From the NCBI RefSeq assembly GCF_014202335.1, contig NZ_JACHGP010000006.1, positions 310,001-374,000 on the forward strand: a stretch of 64,000 nt of DNA, in the 5' to 3' direction. Source of the stretch: Mycobacterium sp. AZCC_0083 (GTDB lineage: Bacteria; Actinomycetota; Actinomycetes; Mycobacteriales; Mycobacteriaceae). Positions 1 through 9,607 of this stretch are shown here, one piece after another. Under the pieces are notes generated by a model. That model had not been told where the DNA came from and made no database searches. It saw only the letters and a program-made list of their open reading frames with translations. The translations under genes were made by a program, and so were the position numbers. Positions within the stretch are counted from its first letter, which is position 1; each line of letters opens with the position of its first letter.

Positions 1-2265
1 TCCGCGAAGCACGTGACGACGGCGCAGGGCCGACGCATCTCCTACGACGCGCTGGTGCTGGCTACCGGGTCGTATGCGTTCATCCCGCCCGTGCCCGGCC
101 ACGACCTGCAGAACTGCCACGTCTACCGCACGCTGGACGACCTCGACGCGATTCGCGCGGACGCGACCCGTGCCGTGTCGGCAGGCACCGCGGCCGGAGT
201 GGTGATCGGCGGTGGGCTCCTCGGCTTAGAGGCCGCGAATGCGTTGCGCCAGTTCGGCTTGCATGCACACATCGTGGAGCGCGCACCGCGCCTGATGAAC
301 CAGCAGCTCGACGAGGCCGGGTCCGCTCTGCTGAGCCGGATGATCGGCGGGCTGGGCATCTCGGTGCACGTCGACGTCGGCACCGACTCGATCGAACGGC
401 TCGGTGACGACGCGGTCAGGGTGCTGCTCGGTGACGGCACGCTCATCGATGCAGGTGTCGTGATCTTCGCCGCAGGTGTCCGGCCGCGCGATGACCTGGC
501 CCGGTCGGCGGGGTTGCCCATTGCCGACCGTGGTGGCGTGCTGACCGACTCATCCTGCGCCACAGTGGATCCCAACGTCTACGCGATAGGCGAGGTGGCG
601 GCGATCGACGGGCGCTGCTATGGGCTGGTCGGGCCTGGGTACACCAGCGCCGAGGTGGTCGCCGACCGGCTGATGGGTGGTGCCGCCGAGTTCGGCGAGG
701 CGGACACGTCGACCAAGCTCAAGCTGCTGGGCGTCGACGTGGCGAGCTTCGGCGATGCGATGGGTAGCACCCCGGATTGCCTCGAGGTGGTGATCAACGA
801 CGCGGTCAAGCAGACCTACGCCAAGTTGGTGCTGTCCGACGACGCCGCCACGCTGCTCGGCGGCATCCTGGTGGGCGATGCCTCGGCCTACGGCATGCTG
901 CGGCCGATGGTCGGCGAACTCCTGCCTGGCGACCCGTTGGGGATCATCGCACCGAGCGGAAGTGATTCGGGCGGTGCGCAACTGGGCGTCGGCGCGCTGC
1001 CGGGTGCCGCGCAGATCTGTTCGTGCAACAACGTGACCAAGGGCGATGTCACCGATGCGATCGCGGCCGGCTGCGGAGACGTTCCCGCGCTGAAGGCCTG
1101 CACCAGGGCGGGCACGTCGTGCGGGTCGTGCGTGCCGCTGCTCAAGCAGCTGCTCGAAGCGGAGGGTGTCGAGCAGTCCAAGGCGTTGTGCGAACACTTC
1201 GCGGTGTCGCGTGCGGAGCTCTTCGAGATCATCTCGGCCACCTCGGTGCGCACCTTCTCGGGGCTCATCGCACGTCACGGCACCGGAATGGGTTGCGACA
1301 TCTGCAAACCCGTCGTCGCGTCGATTCTGGCGTCGACGAGCAGCGACCACATCCTCGACGGCGAGCAGGCCTCCCTGCAGGACTCCAACGACCACTTCCT
1401 CGCCAACATCCAGAAGAACGGCAGCTACTCGGTGGTGCCGCGGGTGCCTGGCGGCGACATCACCCCCGAGCAGCTGATCCTCATCGGTGAGATCGCCCGC
1501 GACTTCGGCCTGTACACGAAGATCACCGGAGGCCAACGGATCGACATGTTCGGCGCCAGGGTCGACGAGCTACCCGAGATCTGGCGACGCCTGGTCGACG
1601 GCGGAATGGAATCCGGCCACGCGTACGGCAAGGCGCTGCGGACCGTGAAGAGTTGCGTCGGCAGCGACTGGTGCCGCTACGGCCAGCAGGATTCCGTGCA
1701 GATGGCGATCGATCTCGAACTGCGCTACCGCGGCCTGCGCGCCCCGCACAAGATCAAGATGGGGGTGTCGGGCTGCGCCCGCGAGTGTGCGGAGGCGCGT
1801 GGCAAGGACGTCGGCGTGATCGCCACCGAGACCGGCTGGAACCTCTACGTCGGTGGCAACGGTGGCGCGACGCCACGGCACGCCGAGCTGCTGGCCGGTG
1901 ACCTCGACGACGAGACGCTGGTCCGCTACATCGACCGTTTCCTGATGTTCTACGTCCGCACTGCCGACCGGCTGCAGCGCACCGCGCCGTGGGTGGAACA
2001 GCTTGGGCTGGAGCACGTTCGGGAAGTCGTCTGCGACGATTCGCTCGGCCTTGCCGCCGAGTTCGAGGACGCGGTCGCCCGCCACGTCGACGGGTACGCG
2101 TGCGAGTGGAAGGGCGTACTGGACGATCCGGACAAGCTGTCGCGCTTCGTGTCGTTCGTCAACGCGCCCGACGTCGCCGACCCCACCGTCGCCTTTACGG
2201 AGCGGTCCGGCCGCAAGGTACCGATCGGCATGCCCAAGTTCCGTCCCCTTCAGGAGACCACGTGA
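1..2265 (+). CDS. nirB: Nitrite reductase [NAD(P)H] large subunit NirB, 5'-truncated by the window edge
   Basis: Assimilatory nitrite reductase large subunit, reducing nitrite to ammonia in the cytoplasm with FAD, a [2Fe-2S] site and siroheme-[4Fe-4S]. The reading frame is already open at base 1, so the N-terminus of the FAD domain is missing; about 754 codons are visible. Seen in order: the NAD-binding Rossmann part with a GGGLLGLEAANAL motif, a BFD-like [2Fe-2S] segment with paired cysteines (ICSCNN, then TSCGSC) and the siroheme/4Fe-4S half with SCVGSDWCRYG followed by SGCARECAEARGKDVG. The stop overlaps the GTG start of nirD, so the two are co-translated. Siroheme-supply genes (sirB, hemD) lie about 4 kb downstream, which fits the role. 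The family assignment is firm. Confidence 0.96.
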   Translation, partial: SAKHVTTAQGRRISYDALVLATGSYAFIPPVPGHDLQNCHVYRTLDDLDAIRADATRAVSAGTAAGVVIGGGLLGLEAANALRQFGLHAHIVERAPRLMNQQLDEAGSALLSRMIGGLGISVHVDVGTDSIERLGDDAVRVLLGDGTLIDAGVVIFAAGVRPRDDLARSAGLPIADRGGVLTDSSCATVDPNVYAIGEVAAIDGRCYGLVGPGYTSAEVVADRLMGGAAEFGEADTSTKLKLLGVDVASFGDAMGSTPDCLEVVINDAVKQTYAKLVLSDDAATLLGGILVGDASAYGMLRPMVGELLPGDPLGIIAPSGSDSGGAQLGVGALPGAAQICSCNNVTKGDVTDAIAAGCGDVPALKACTRAGTSCGSCVPLLKQLLEAEGVEQSKALCEHFAVSRAELFEIISATSVRTFSGLIARHGTGMGCDICKPVVASILASTSSDHILDGEQASLQDSNDHFLANIQKNGSYSVVPRVPGGDITPEQLILIGEIARDFGLYTKITGGQRIDMFGARVDELPEIWRRLVDGGMESGHAYGKALRTVKSCVGSDWCRYGQQDSVQMAIDLELRYRGLRAPHKIKMGVSGCARECAEARGKDVGVIATETGWNLYVGGNGGATPRHAELLAGDLDDETLVRYIDRFLMFYVRTADRLQRTAPWVEQLGLEHVREVVCDDSLGLAAEFEDAVARHVDGYACEWKGVLDDPDKLSRFVSFVNAPDVADPTVAFTERSGRKVPIGMPKFRPLQETT

Positions 2266-2633
2266 CCCTTCTCGAGCACCTCGACGACCTCGACCTGCAG
2301 GACGACCCGGTCTGGACGACCGCATGCGGCTATGACCGTCTGGTGCCCTGCCGCGGCGTCGGCGTGCTGTTGCCCGATGGCACGCAGGTGGCGCTCTTTC
2401 GTCTCGACGACGGATCGCTGCGGGCGGTCGGCAACATCGACCCCTTCTCGGGTGCCGCGGTGATGTCGAGGGGGATAGTCGGAGACCGGTCGGGCCGCGC
2501 CTGTGTGCAGACGCCGGTCAAGAAGCAGGCGTTCGCCTTCGACGACGGCCAGTGCCTCGATGATGCCGCGGTGGCGCTGCCCATCTTCCGGACCCGCTTG
2601 ACCGCCGACGGTGACGTGCAGGTCGCCGCCTAG
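2262..2633 (+). CDS. nirD: Nitrite reductase small subunit NirD
   Basis: Small Rieske-fold subunit of the assimilatory NADH-nitrite reductase, 123 residues. The start is taken as GTG at 2262, overlapping the nirB stop (GTGA), because this gives a normal NirD beginning VTLLEHLDDL and tight coupling. Family features visible are GVGVLLPDGTQVALFRL and the NIDPFSGAAVMSRGI segment. Typical actinobacterial NirD lacks the Rieske Cys/His ligands, and none of the two C-x-H/C-x2-H motifs is present here, so it is structural rather than redox-active. The 3' end overlaps the convergent tetR-type gene by 4 bases, leaving no room for a terminator between them. Confidence 0.94.
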   Translation: MTLLEHLDDLDLQDDPVWTTACGYDRLVPCRGVGVLLPDGTQVALFRLDDGSLRAVGNIDPFSGAAVMSRGIVGDRSGRACVQTPVKKQAFAFDDGQCLDDAAVALPIFRTRLTADGDVQVAA

Positions 2634-3202
2634 CGCAGGAGCCGCAAGACCCCGTCGACGATGGCCTCGACGAACTTCTTGTCAACGGTGAGGCCGGCGA
2701 ACAGACGCCGGTACATCACGGGGCCAGCCAGCTGATCGATGGCCATGTCGACGTCGATATCCGGTTGCAGTTCACCGCCTTTCGCGGCGGCTTCCAGGAT
2801 CGCCCGAAACCCGGCAGAGCCCGACAGGTAGAGGGTCTCCTTGAGTTCGGCGAATGAGCGATCGAATGGCGCGCGCTCCAGCACTGCGCGCATGGTCCGT
2901 TCGCTCGCCGGGTCGTAGAGCAGGCGTCGCAATCCGTTCAGTTCACTGATCAAGTCGGCGCGCACGTCTCCGGTTCGTGTGGTCCTGGCCTGGCCGATCC
3001 GCTCGACGATCGCGTCGTGGATGAGCGCTGCGACATCGGGCCAGTGCCGGTACAGCGTGGTGCGGCCGACTCCGCTGCGGCCTGCGACGGCGACGTGGGT
3101 AACGCCGGTCCAGCCTTGCTCGGCGAGGAGTTCTCGGACTGCGGTCAGGGCGGCCTCTTGGCTCCTCAGCACCCGTGGGTCGGGGCCACGATCGTCGCTC
3201 AC
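2630..3202 (-). CDS. TetR/AcrR-family transcriptional regulator
   Basis: A 190-residue regulator starting at GTG 3202. The N-terminal helix-turn-helix is clear: LLAEQGWTGVTHVAVAGRSG, then VGRTTLYRHWPDVAALI, the usual TetR recognition-helix pattern, at about residues 22-62. The C-terminal ligand/dimer domain is not diagnostic of an inducer. It is divergent from the hemerythrin-flavin monooxygenase pair across a 132-base gap that contains a 20-base quasi-palindrome (3280-3299), so it most likely represses that pair and itself (inference). Its 3' end overlaps nirD by 4 bases, but the opposite orientation argues against a direct part in nitrite reduction. Confidence 0.88.
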   Translation of the reverse strand: MSDDRGPDPRVLRSQEAALTAVRELLAEQGWTGVTHVAVAGRSGVGRTTLYRHWPDVAALIHDAIVERIGQARTTRTGDVRADLISELNGLRRLLYDPASERTMRAVLERAPFDRSFAELKETLYLSGSAGFRAILEAAAKGGELQPDIDVDMAIDQLAGPVMYRRLFAGLTVDKKFVEAIVDGVLRLLR

Positions 3203-3279
3203 TGAAACGGGTCCTCCGCGATGGGGTGGGGATCACATCTTGTGGAACATCTTGCACCAAAGTCAACTGTGGTACACAC

Positions 3280-3299
3280 TGTTCTATAGATATGGAACA
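3280..3299. promoter_or_regulatory. Candidate TetR operator between the regulator and the hemerythrin gene
   Basis: A 20-base quasi-palindrome with arms TGTTC and GAACA around TATAGATATGG, the most AT-rich spot in the gap. It lies 36 bases upstream of the hemerythrin ATG at 3335. Further TGTGGAACA/TGTGGTACACA-like half sites lie just to the left. Position between a TetR gene and a divergent operon is typical of an autoregulated operator; the binding itself is inferred. Confidence 0.5.
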
Positions 3300-3334
3300 G
3301 AATGTTTCACAAACTGAGCGAGGGGAAGACCGTC

Positions 3335-3988
3335 ATGGACCGTCCGGACGTCACGATGATGCTGGTGGCACACAACGCTTTCCGACGCGATCTGGCCCGA
3401 ATGCAGGCGGCGGCGTCGCGGGTAGACGATCCGGTCACCCGCAAGGCACTGCGCGCCGGCTGGGCGAGGTTCAGTCAGTACCTGACCATCCATCACGTCG
3501 CCGAAGACCACACGCTGTGGCCGCCGATGCGGGCGAAGCTCCGCGATCGGATCGACGAGACGCGCTTGCTCGACGCGATGGCCGACGAGCATTCCCAGCT
3601 CGACCCCGTGCTGCACGACATCGACGACAACCTGACGCAGGGATCTGCCCCACGCCTGGTCGTCCTGTTCGGCGCTCTCGCCGACCTCTTGGCCGGGCAC
3701 CTCGAGCACGAGGAGGCCGACGCATTGCCGCTCGTACGGGAGACGCTCACCGCAGCGGAGTGGAAGGCGTTCGGCGACGACCAGCGGCGCCGTGTCGGCG
3801 TGAGCGGCGCGGGCTGGTTCTTCCCGTGGCTGCTCGACGGCACGTCGCCTGACGTTCAAGCGACGGTATTGGCCATCGTCCCGGCGCCGCTGCGGGTGGT
3901 CTACCGACTGATCTGGGAGCCACGGTATCGGCGTCGATCGCCGTGGCATCTCACGCCCAGCAACCCACTCGTACAGGAGGATTCATGA
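3335..3988 (+). CDS. Hemerythrin-domain protein
   Basis: A 217-residue cytosolic protein with an HHE-type four-helix di-iron fold. Histidine/acid ligand groups are visible: VAHNAFRRDL near the N-terminus, IHHVAEDHTLWPPM, ADEHSQLDPVL and LAGHLEHEEADALPL. Such proteins bind O2 or NO or act in redox stress; no substrate can be read from the sequence. The ATG at 3335 is preferred over an upstream ATG at 3302 because a strong purine-rich ribosome site (GAGGGGAAG, 3320-3328) sits 6 bases before it. The stop overlaps the ATG of the flavin monooxygenase gene (ATGA), so they form a two-gene unit, probably under the divergent TetR regulator. Confidence 0.87.
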   Translation: MDRPDVTMMLVAHNAFRRDLARMQAAASRVDDPVTRKALRAGWARFSQYLTIHHVAEDHTLWPPMRAKLRDRIDETRLLDAMADEHSQLDPVLHDIDDNLTQGSAPRLVVLFGALADLLAGHLEHEEADALPLVRETLTAAEWKAFGDDQRRRVGVSGAGWFFPWLLDGTSPDVQATVLAIVPAPLRVVYRLIWEPRYRRRSPWHLTPSNPLVQEDS

Positions 3989-5220
3989 AGACCATGCTGA
4001 TGAGCACCGCGGCCATCCCGGTGACTCCCGAAGAACGCAGTTCGCGTCGCCCGGTAGCGCGCGACGTCGAGCTCTACCAACGCATGCTGCGCAAGTACGA
4101 GCAGACGGCACGGCTGGCCGACGAACTCGGCTTCGACGGTCTCGGTAGTACCGAACACCATCTGCAAACCGAAGGCGGGGAGTCGATGCCGAATCCCCTT
4201 CTGCTCTATGCCAAGTTGGCGGCGGTTACCTCTCGGCTTCAGTTCATGCCCATGTCGGTCGTCGTGACGTCGCACGATCCGATCAGGGTTGCCGAGGACC
4301 TTGCCCTGTTCACGCACATGTTCCCTGGCCGGTTGGCCGGTGTTCAGTTCGCCCGCGGCTATCAGACCCGCTGGATGCAGACCTTGACCCAGTCCGAAAA
4401 CGTCGTCGCCCTGAACCCGTTGTCCGATCAGCGAAATCGCGACAGGTTCAACGACTACCTATCGGTCATCGAGAAGGCGTGGACAGAGGATTCCTTCAAC
4501 CACCACGGCGAGTTCTACCAAGCGCCCTACCCGGCCGACGGGATCCGTGACTGGCCGCTCGCCGGCTGGACGCGCGCCTACGGTGGGCCCGGGGAGGTCG
4601 ACGCCGACGGTACGGTCCGCGAGATCGGCGTCGTGCCGAAACCGCTGCACCAGCCAAGGGTCTTCATTCCGAACACGTTCTCGCCGCAGACGGCGATCGA
4701 CTCCGCCCGACACGGACGCACCCTGGTCTTCGCGGCGGGAAGCCGCGAGCGGGCGCGCGCCACCGCCGAGCTCTACCGCCACACCGCGCGCGACGCGGGC
4801 CGAGATCTGCGTCTGGGCCAGAACTTCGGAGTCCTCGCGAAGATCGCCTTCGGCGACACCTACGACGACGCGTTCGACTACGCCGTCCGAACCTACGGCT
4901 TCTGGTACCAGAACTTCTTCCAGAAGTTTCGGTTCACCGAGGTGTTCCGCACCGAAGCCGACGACCCCAACGCACCATTCGACCTCGGTGATGCACGGGC
5001 GTTGACACAACGGATGATCGACAGCGGCCATCTGCTGTGCGGCACTGCCGACCAGGTCCGCGAGCAAATCACGGAGGTGGCGAGCGTCTACGGTGGCGGT
5101 GCTCTCGAGTGGTTGATCTACGAGACCTGGGGCCAGTCACTGCCCGACGACGAGGACGGCGACGTCCACCGCTACCAGCTGAGCACCTACGCCAAGGAGG
5201 TCATACCGGCGTTCCGGTGA
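3985..5220 (+). CDS. LLM-class (luciferase-like) flavin-dependent oxidoreductase
   Basis: A 411-residue bacterial-luciferase-family TIM-barrel monooxygenase using reduced FMN or F420. Family marks are ARLADELGFDGLGSTEHH, LPMS/VVTSHDPIRVAEDLA-type barrel strands, the FPGRLAGVQFARGYQ segment and a C-terminal GTADQVREQI. The ATG at 3985 has an excellent AGGAGG site at 3975-3980 and overlaps the hemerythrin stop. The substrate is not deducible. Coupling to an O2/NO-binding hemerythrin and a TetR repressor points to oxidative detoxification of a small hydrophobic compound (inference). It converges on the membrane-protein gene at 5224 with only 3 bases between stops. Confidence 0.88.
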   Translation: MKTMLMSTAAIPVTPEERSSRRPVARDVELYQRMLRKYEQTARLADELGFDGLGSTEHHLQTEGGESMPNPLLLYAKLAAVTSRLQFMPMSVVVTSHDPIRVAEDLALFTHMFPGRLAGVQFARGYQTRWMQTLTQSENVVALNPLSDQRNRDRFNDYLSVIEKAWTEDSFNHHGEFYQAPYPADGIRDWPLAGWTRAYGGPGEVDADGTVREIGVVPKPLHQPRVFIPNTFSPQTAIDSARHGRTLVFAAGSRERARATAELYRHTARDAGRDLRLGQNFGVLAKIAFGDTYDDAFDYAVRTYGFWYQNFFQKFRFTEVFRTEADDPNAPFDLGDARALTQRMIDSGHLLCGTADQVREQITEVASVYGGGALEWLIYETWGQSLPDDEDGDVHRYQLSTYAKEVIPAFR

Positions 5221-5223
5221 CCG

Positions 5224-6114
5224 CTACAGCGCGCGCAGCAGTCGCTTCTCTGCGGGCTGGCAATCGACGTCGACGACGTCGTCACGGATCGAGGTGTTCC
5301 ACAACTCGACCGTCTGCACCAGCCAGTAGGCGCCGAACTCGGCGATCAGCGCCACCTCGACGACGAGCACCGCGTGGTTGAAACCGTCGAGGACCAGGTG
5401 CGTCGTCACCGCAGCGACCAGCGTCAGCGCCATCGCCAGCGAGATCACCTGGTAGACACGGTGATACGTCCGCGTGTTCGGGCACTTGTCCTCGTCCTGC
5501 CGCCCGGCGAGGAACGCGTTGATCAGCACCGTGACGATGAACGAGACGAACATCGTCACTGCAGCCATTCCGTGTGCGTTCGCCACTAACCACTGCGGAG
5601 CGAAGATGAGCGTCAGCAGGCCGACCGCGAGGACGGCCCGCTGGATCCACGTGGCGACCTCGCCGAGCGGGCTGCGGGTGCGCCCGGTCCTGGTGCGGCG
5701 GTACATCCACCACGACGCGACGCGGGCCAGCACCAGCGCGATGACGAGCGCCCACACGTTGTCGACGACCGCGTCGTCGGTCAGGGCGCCGACCGGAAGG
5801 GCGGATTCACCGCACAGCAGCACCGGCCGCGACGTCGGCACGAACGCGACGACGAACGCCAGGATCCCCGCCAGATTCAGCAGGATGTCCTCGGTGTCCC
5901 TGCTGCCCTTGTAGACGATCAGGAGTGTGCCGATCGCGCAGATCGCGCCGATGAACACACCGTGCGCCGAGGTGAAGTAGTACGCGCTGATGGACGTCTG
6001 CCAGCAGGTCGCGCCCGCGCGCTCGATGATCAGCGCCGCGGCGAGCAGTACCAGCATGACCGGGATGCCGCCGCGCAGATACCGGTAGGTGTCCAAGGCG
6101 GTGTCGCGGTCCAT
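5224..6114 (-). CDS. Polytopic membrane protein of unknown function
   Basis: A 296-residue protein with about eight hydrophobic helices, starting at ATG 6114. Helix 1 is around residues 14-31. A short SISAYYFTSAHGVFIGAI stretch, which recurs in uncharacterised actinobacterial membrane proteins, bridges to helix 2, and a YKGSRDTEDI loop follows. I do not recognise a catalytic or transport family with confidence. It stands alone, 15 bases from the 3' end of the sirB gene on the same strand, so it could be a downstream passenger of the hemD-sirB unit. Confidence 0.7.
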   Translation of the reverse strand: MDRDTALDTYRYLRGGIPVMLVLLAAALIIERAGATCWQTSISAYYFTSAHGVFIGAICAIGTLLIVYKGSRDTEDILLNLAGILAFVVAFVPTSRPVLLCGESALPVGALTDDAVVDNVWALVIALVLARVASWWMYRRTRTGRTRSPLGEVATWIQRAVLAVGLLTLIFAPQWLVANAHGMAAVTMFVSFIVTVLINAFLAGRQDEDKCPNTRTYHRVYQVISLAMALTLVAAVTTHLVLDGFNHAVLVVEVALIAEFGAYWLVQTVELWNTSIRDDVVDVDCQPAEKRLLRAL

Positions 6115-6129
6115 GCCGCCATTCTGCGC

Positions 6130-6810
6130 TCAGGCGGCGACAGGCAGCCGGGCTCGCCGGAACCGGCTTGCGACGAGCCGCACGACTCCGGGATGAGTGC
6201 CCAGCGGGTCGGTCACGACGTCGGCGCCGGAAGCCCGCAGTCGATCTTGAAACAGCCCGTCAGCCAACAGATATGACGCCACGACCACCCGGCGCGCGCC
6301 GCGGGACCGCAGACGGTCGACGACGTCGGCAACACGGGGTTCCCCGGTGGCCGCGTAGGCCATTTCGACCCGGCGTCCGATCGCGGCCGACAACAGTGCG
6401 GCGGTCACGCGGAGGTCGCGCAGTGCACAGGGATCCGAGGTGCCCGCCGAGGCCATGACCACGGAATCAGAAGGTCGCCAACCAGATTCCACCAGGCGGT
6501 CGGTCATCACGCGCACCAGCTGTGCGGACGGGCCGAGTGGATCGGTGACGATGACGTCGGGGTGACGGCTGGCGGCGACGTGCGCTGGGATGTCGGTGCG
6601 CACGTGATATCCGCTTGCGAGGAACGCGGGGACGAGCACGGAGGGGCCGGGCACTGCACGCAGCACGTCGGCAGGCGTCGGCCCGAGAACGTCGACGAAC
6701 GCGGTGCGGACCGGGACGCCGAGCACGTCGCCTACCCGTTCGGCGAGATCGCCGATCATCGTCACGCCGTGGGCCTTGCGGGTGCCATGCGCGACCAGAA
6801 TGGGATTCAC
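6130..6810 (-). CDS. Sirohydrochlorin chelatase-like protein (CbiX/SirB family)
   Basis: A 226-residue class II chelatase that would insert Fe2+ (or Co2+) into sirohydrochlorin to make siroheme, the cofactor of NirB. Two chelatase half-domains are seen: NPILVAHGTRKAHG at the N-terminus with the metal-binding His, and LASGYHVRTDIP with the second His; the C-terminal half has VVVASYLLADGLF. The GTG start at 6810 was chosen because it overlaps the hemD stop (GTGA) and the protein then begins right at the first beta strand. Its position after a HemD-like gene and near nirBD matches the Rv0259c-Rv0260c arrangement in M. tuberculosis. Confidence 0.88.
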   Translation of the reverse strand: MNPILVAHGTRKAHGVTMIGDLAERVGDVLGVPVRTAFVDVLGPTPADVLRAVPGPSVLVPAFLASGYHVRTDIPAHVAASRHPDVIVTDPLGPSAQLVRVMTDRLVESGWRPSDSVVMASAGTSDPCALRDLRVTAALLSAAIGRRVEMAYAATGEPRVADVVDRLRSRGARRVVVASYLLADGLFQDRLRASGADVVTDPLGTHPGVVRLVASRFRRARLPVAA

Positions 6811-7955
6811 GCCACGCCCGCGGGGAACTCGTCGACGGCCAGTCGGTACCCGCGCTTCACCACGGTCGACACGATCTGCTTGTCGCCCAACGCCGTTCGC
6901 AGCCGCAGCACGGCGGTCTCGACGGCATGCGTGTCCGTGCCGCACCCCGGTAGCGCGTTGAGCAGGTCGCGGCGGGCCACCACGGTGCCGGGCCGATGGG
7001 CCAGCGCGCGGATGGTCGCCATGCCCGCTGGCGAGAGTTCCTTGACCACGCCATCGACAAGCACGCAGGTGCCCCGGATCTCCAGCACGTGGCCTGCCAC
7101 CTTCACGGTCCGCGACTGCAGCAGCGGGAGCTCGTCGGTGATGTGGCGGGCCAATGCGCCAAGCCGCATCCGCTCCGGCGCGGACGTCGGCACCCCGAGA
7201 CGCACGAGCGGCCGGGCGGTCACCGGCCCGACGCACATGGCGTGGACGTCGGTCCGCAACGCCGAGAGCACCCGGTCTTCGAGGCCCAGTTCGACGGCAC
7301 GCATGAGCATCGCCGCAACGGCAGGAGCGGAGGTGAAGCTGACGGCGTCGAACTTGCGCTCGGCGATGCCAGCCACCAGCTGGTCGAAGGCGCCGTGGCG
7401 GGGTGCGGGATGCCAGCGGTAGACACGGATGGGCACCACCTCGGCGCCCGCCGCACGCAGCTCGTCGAGGAACTCGGGGTAGGGGTCCCAGTCGTCGGTG
7501 GCGCCGTGCAACTGCACCGCGATCCGCAGCCCGTTGATGCCCCCTTCGACCAGATAGTGGACGACCTCACGGGAGGACTCCGATTCGGGTGACCACTCCT
7601 CGGGCAGCCCGGCCGCCCGCAACGCGCCGGTGGCCTTCGGCCCCCTCGAGACGACCCTGGCCTTGCTCAGTCCCTCGATCAGGTCATTGGCCAGCCCCCA
7701 GCCGTCGGCGGCGGCGATCCAGCCGCGCAGGCCGATGCCCGTGGTCGCAATCACCACGTCCGGCGGTGCCGCGATCAAGGCCTTGGTGTGCTGGTGTAGC
7801 TCGTCGTCGTCGGGCAGCGGGACCATGGCGATGGCTGCGGCGCTGGTCACGGTGGCGCCGCGGCGTTGGAGTAGCGCGCTCAGTTCCTCGGCGCGTCGTG
7901 CGGAGGTCACCGCCACACGGAAACCGGTGAGCGGTGCCCAGGTGGGCTCGGCCAT
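6807..7955 (-). CDS. Uroporphyrinogen-III synthase fused to an OmpR-type winged-helix domain
   Basis: A 382-residue two-domain protein. Residues about 10-265 are a HemD fold (FRVAVTSARRAEELSALLQR; ATTGIGLRGW; AVSFTSAPAVAAML). Residues about 275-375 are a winged-helix DNA-binding domain (ELSPAGMATIRALAHRPGTV ... VETAVLRLRTALGD ... VVKRGYRLA). It could cyclise hydroxymethylbilane and/or act as a regulator; the M. tuberculosis counterpart Rv0260c is annotated as a regulator. The ATG at 7955 is preferred because upstream codons in frame give a low-complexity arginine-rich leader and family members begin at this point. It is translationally coupled to sirB. The combination suggests control of siroheme supply for nitrite reductase (inference). 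Confidence 0.9.
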   Translation of the reverse strand: MAEPTWAPLTGFRVAVTSARRAEELSALLQRRGATVTSAAAIAMVPLPDDDELHQHTKALIAAPPDVVIATTGIGLRGWIAAADGWGLANDLIEGLSKARVVSRGPKATGALRAAGLPEEWSPESESSREVVHYLVEGGINGLRIAVQLHGATDDWDPYPEFLDELRAAGAEVVPIRVYRWHPAPRHGAFDQLVAGIAERKFDAVSFTSAPAVAAMLMRAVELGLEDRVLSALRTDVHAMCVGPVTARPLVRLGVPTSAPERMRLGALARHITDELPLLQSRTVKVAGHVLEIRGTCVLVDGVVKELSPAGMATIRALAHRPGTVVARRDLLNALPGCGTDTHAVETAVLRLRTALGDKQIVSTVVKRGYRLAVDEFPAGVA

Positions 7956-8082
7956 ACCCAACAGTGAATGCACCGCGTGTTTCCGAGCGATTACCCGGCC
8001 GTTGCCGGGCCATGTCGCGGGTGAACGGACACGAGAACTTCCCCTCACTGCTGAGGCGGTGGGTCTGTGAACTCTTAGTCGG

Positions 8083-8715
<633 letters not shown>

Positions 8716-9597
8716 TCAGTTCACATTCGGGCGGCGCGGCCGCGACCAGTGCAGCCGAACGTGCTGGCCGGGGCGGATCTGGGCGATCTTGTCGATGTCC
8801 GCGTCGGCCACCACACCGATCACCGGATAGCCGCCGGTGACGGGATGATCGGGGCCCAGAATCACCGGTAACCCGTTGGGCGGCACTTGTATTGCACCGC
8901 GGGTGGCGCCCTCGCTGGGAAGCTGGCGGTCGGGCCACCGGTACTGCAGTGGCCGGCCCGCAAGTCGCATGCCGACCCGGTCACTGCGGTCGGTGGCGAT
9001 CCAGTCGGTGTGCACGAGCGCGTCCGGGTCGGTGAACCAGTCGTCGCGCGGGCCGGGCACCACCAGCACCTCGAGCAGGTCGTCGGCGATCGAGGCCACC
9101 GGCGCCTGATCCAGTTCGGGGAAGTCGTCGGTGTGATCGCCCACGTTCAGCACGTCGCCGGCCTGCAGGGGTTGCGGGCCGATCGCCGACATCACGTCAT
9201 AGCTGCGCGAGCCGAGCACCGGTGCCACCTCGATGCCGCCACGGACCGCCAGATAGCTGCGCAGGCCGGAATTCGGTGACCCCAGCGAGATCACCTGGCC
9301 GTCGTGGGCATAGTGAATGCTGTTGGTGCCGAAGGGAACTCCGTTGACCGAGGGATTGGCGTCGGCACCCGTGACGGCGATCGCCACGTCGTCCCCGTGC
9401 ACCCGCGCGGAGAAGCCGCCGAACATCACCTCGATGGTGGCGCGGTCGTTGGGGTTGGCGACGAGACGGTTGGCCAGGGTGTGGGAGCGGCGGTCGGCTG
9501 CCCCGGAGCGGGTCACACCCATGTGTGCGAGGCCGGGCCTGCCGAGGTCCTCGAGCAGGGCCAGCGGTCCGGTCTTGATGATTTCGAGCGTGCTCAT
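8716..9597 (-). CDS. pxpC: 5-oxoprolinase subunit C (KipA/PxpC, biotin-dependent carboxyltransferase family)
   Basis: A 293-residue PxpC/KipA-type protein, part of the PxpABC complex that opens 5-oxoproline to glutamate with ATP. The family start is clear ([20 protein letters not shown]), followed by [20 protein letters not shown] and, near the C-terminus, [16 protein letters not shown]. It follows pxpB on the same strand with a 10-base gap. The pxpA subunit is not in the window. This is the equivalent of Rv0263c. Alternative names (urea-amidolyase-related or KipI antagonist) reflect homology only. Confidence 0.9.
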   Translation of the reverse strand: MSTLEIIKTGPLALLEDLGRPGLAHMGVTRSGAADRRSHTLANRLVANPNDRATIEVMFGGFSARVHGDDVAIAVTGADANPSVNGVPFGTNSIHYAHDGQVISLGSPNSGLRSYLAVRGGIEVAPVLGSRSYDVMSAIGPQPLQAGDVLNVGDHTDDFPELDQAPVASIADDLLEVLVVPGPRDDWFTDPDALVHTDWIATDRSDRVGMRLAGRPLQYRWPDRQLPSEGATRGAIQVPPNGLPVILGPDHPVTGGYPVIGVVADADIDKIAQIRPGQHVRLHWSRPRRPNVN

Positions 9598-9607
9598 CGG
9601 TGACCTC

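Noticed and set aside
3943..3984. Upstream in-frame start for the flavin monooxygenase
   Set aside because: It would overlap the hemerythrin gene by 46 bases. The ATG at 3985 has an excellent ribosome site and a 4-base overlap.
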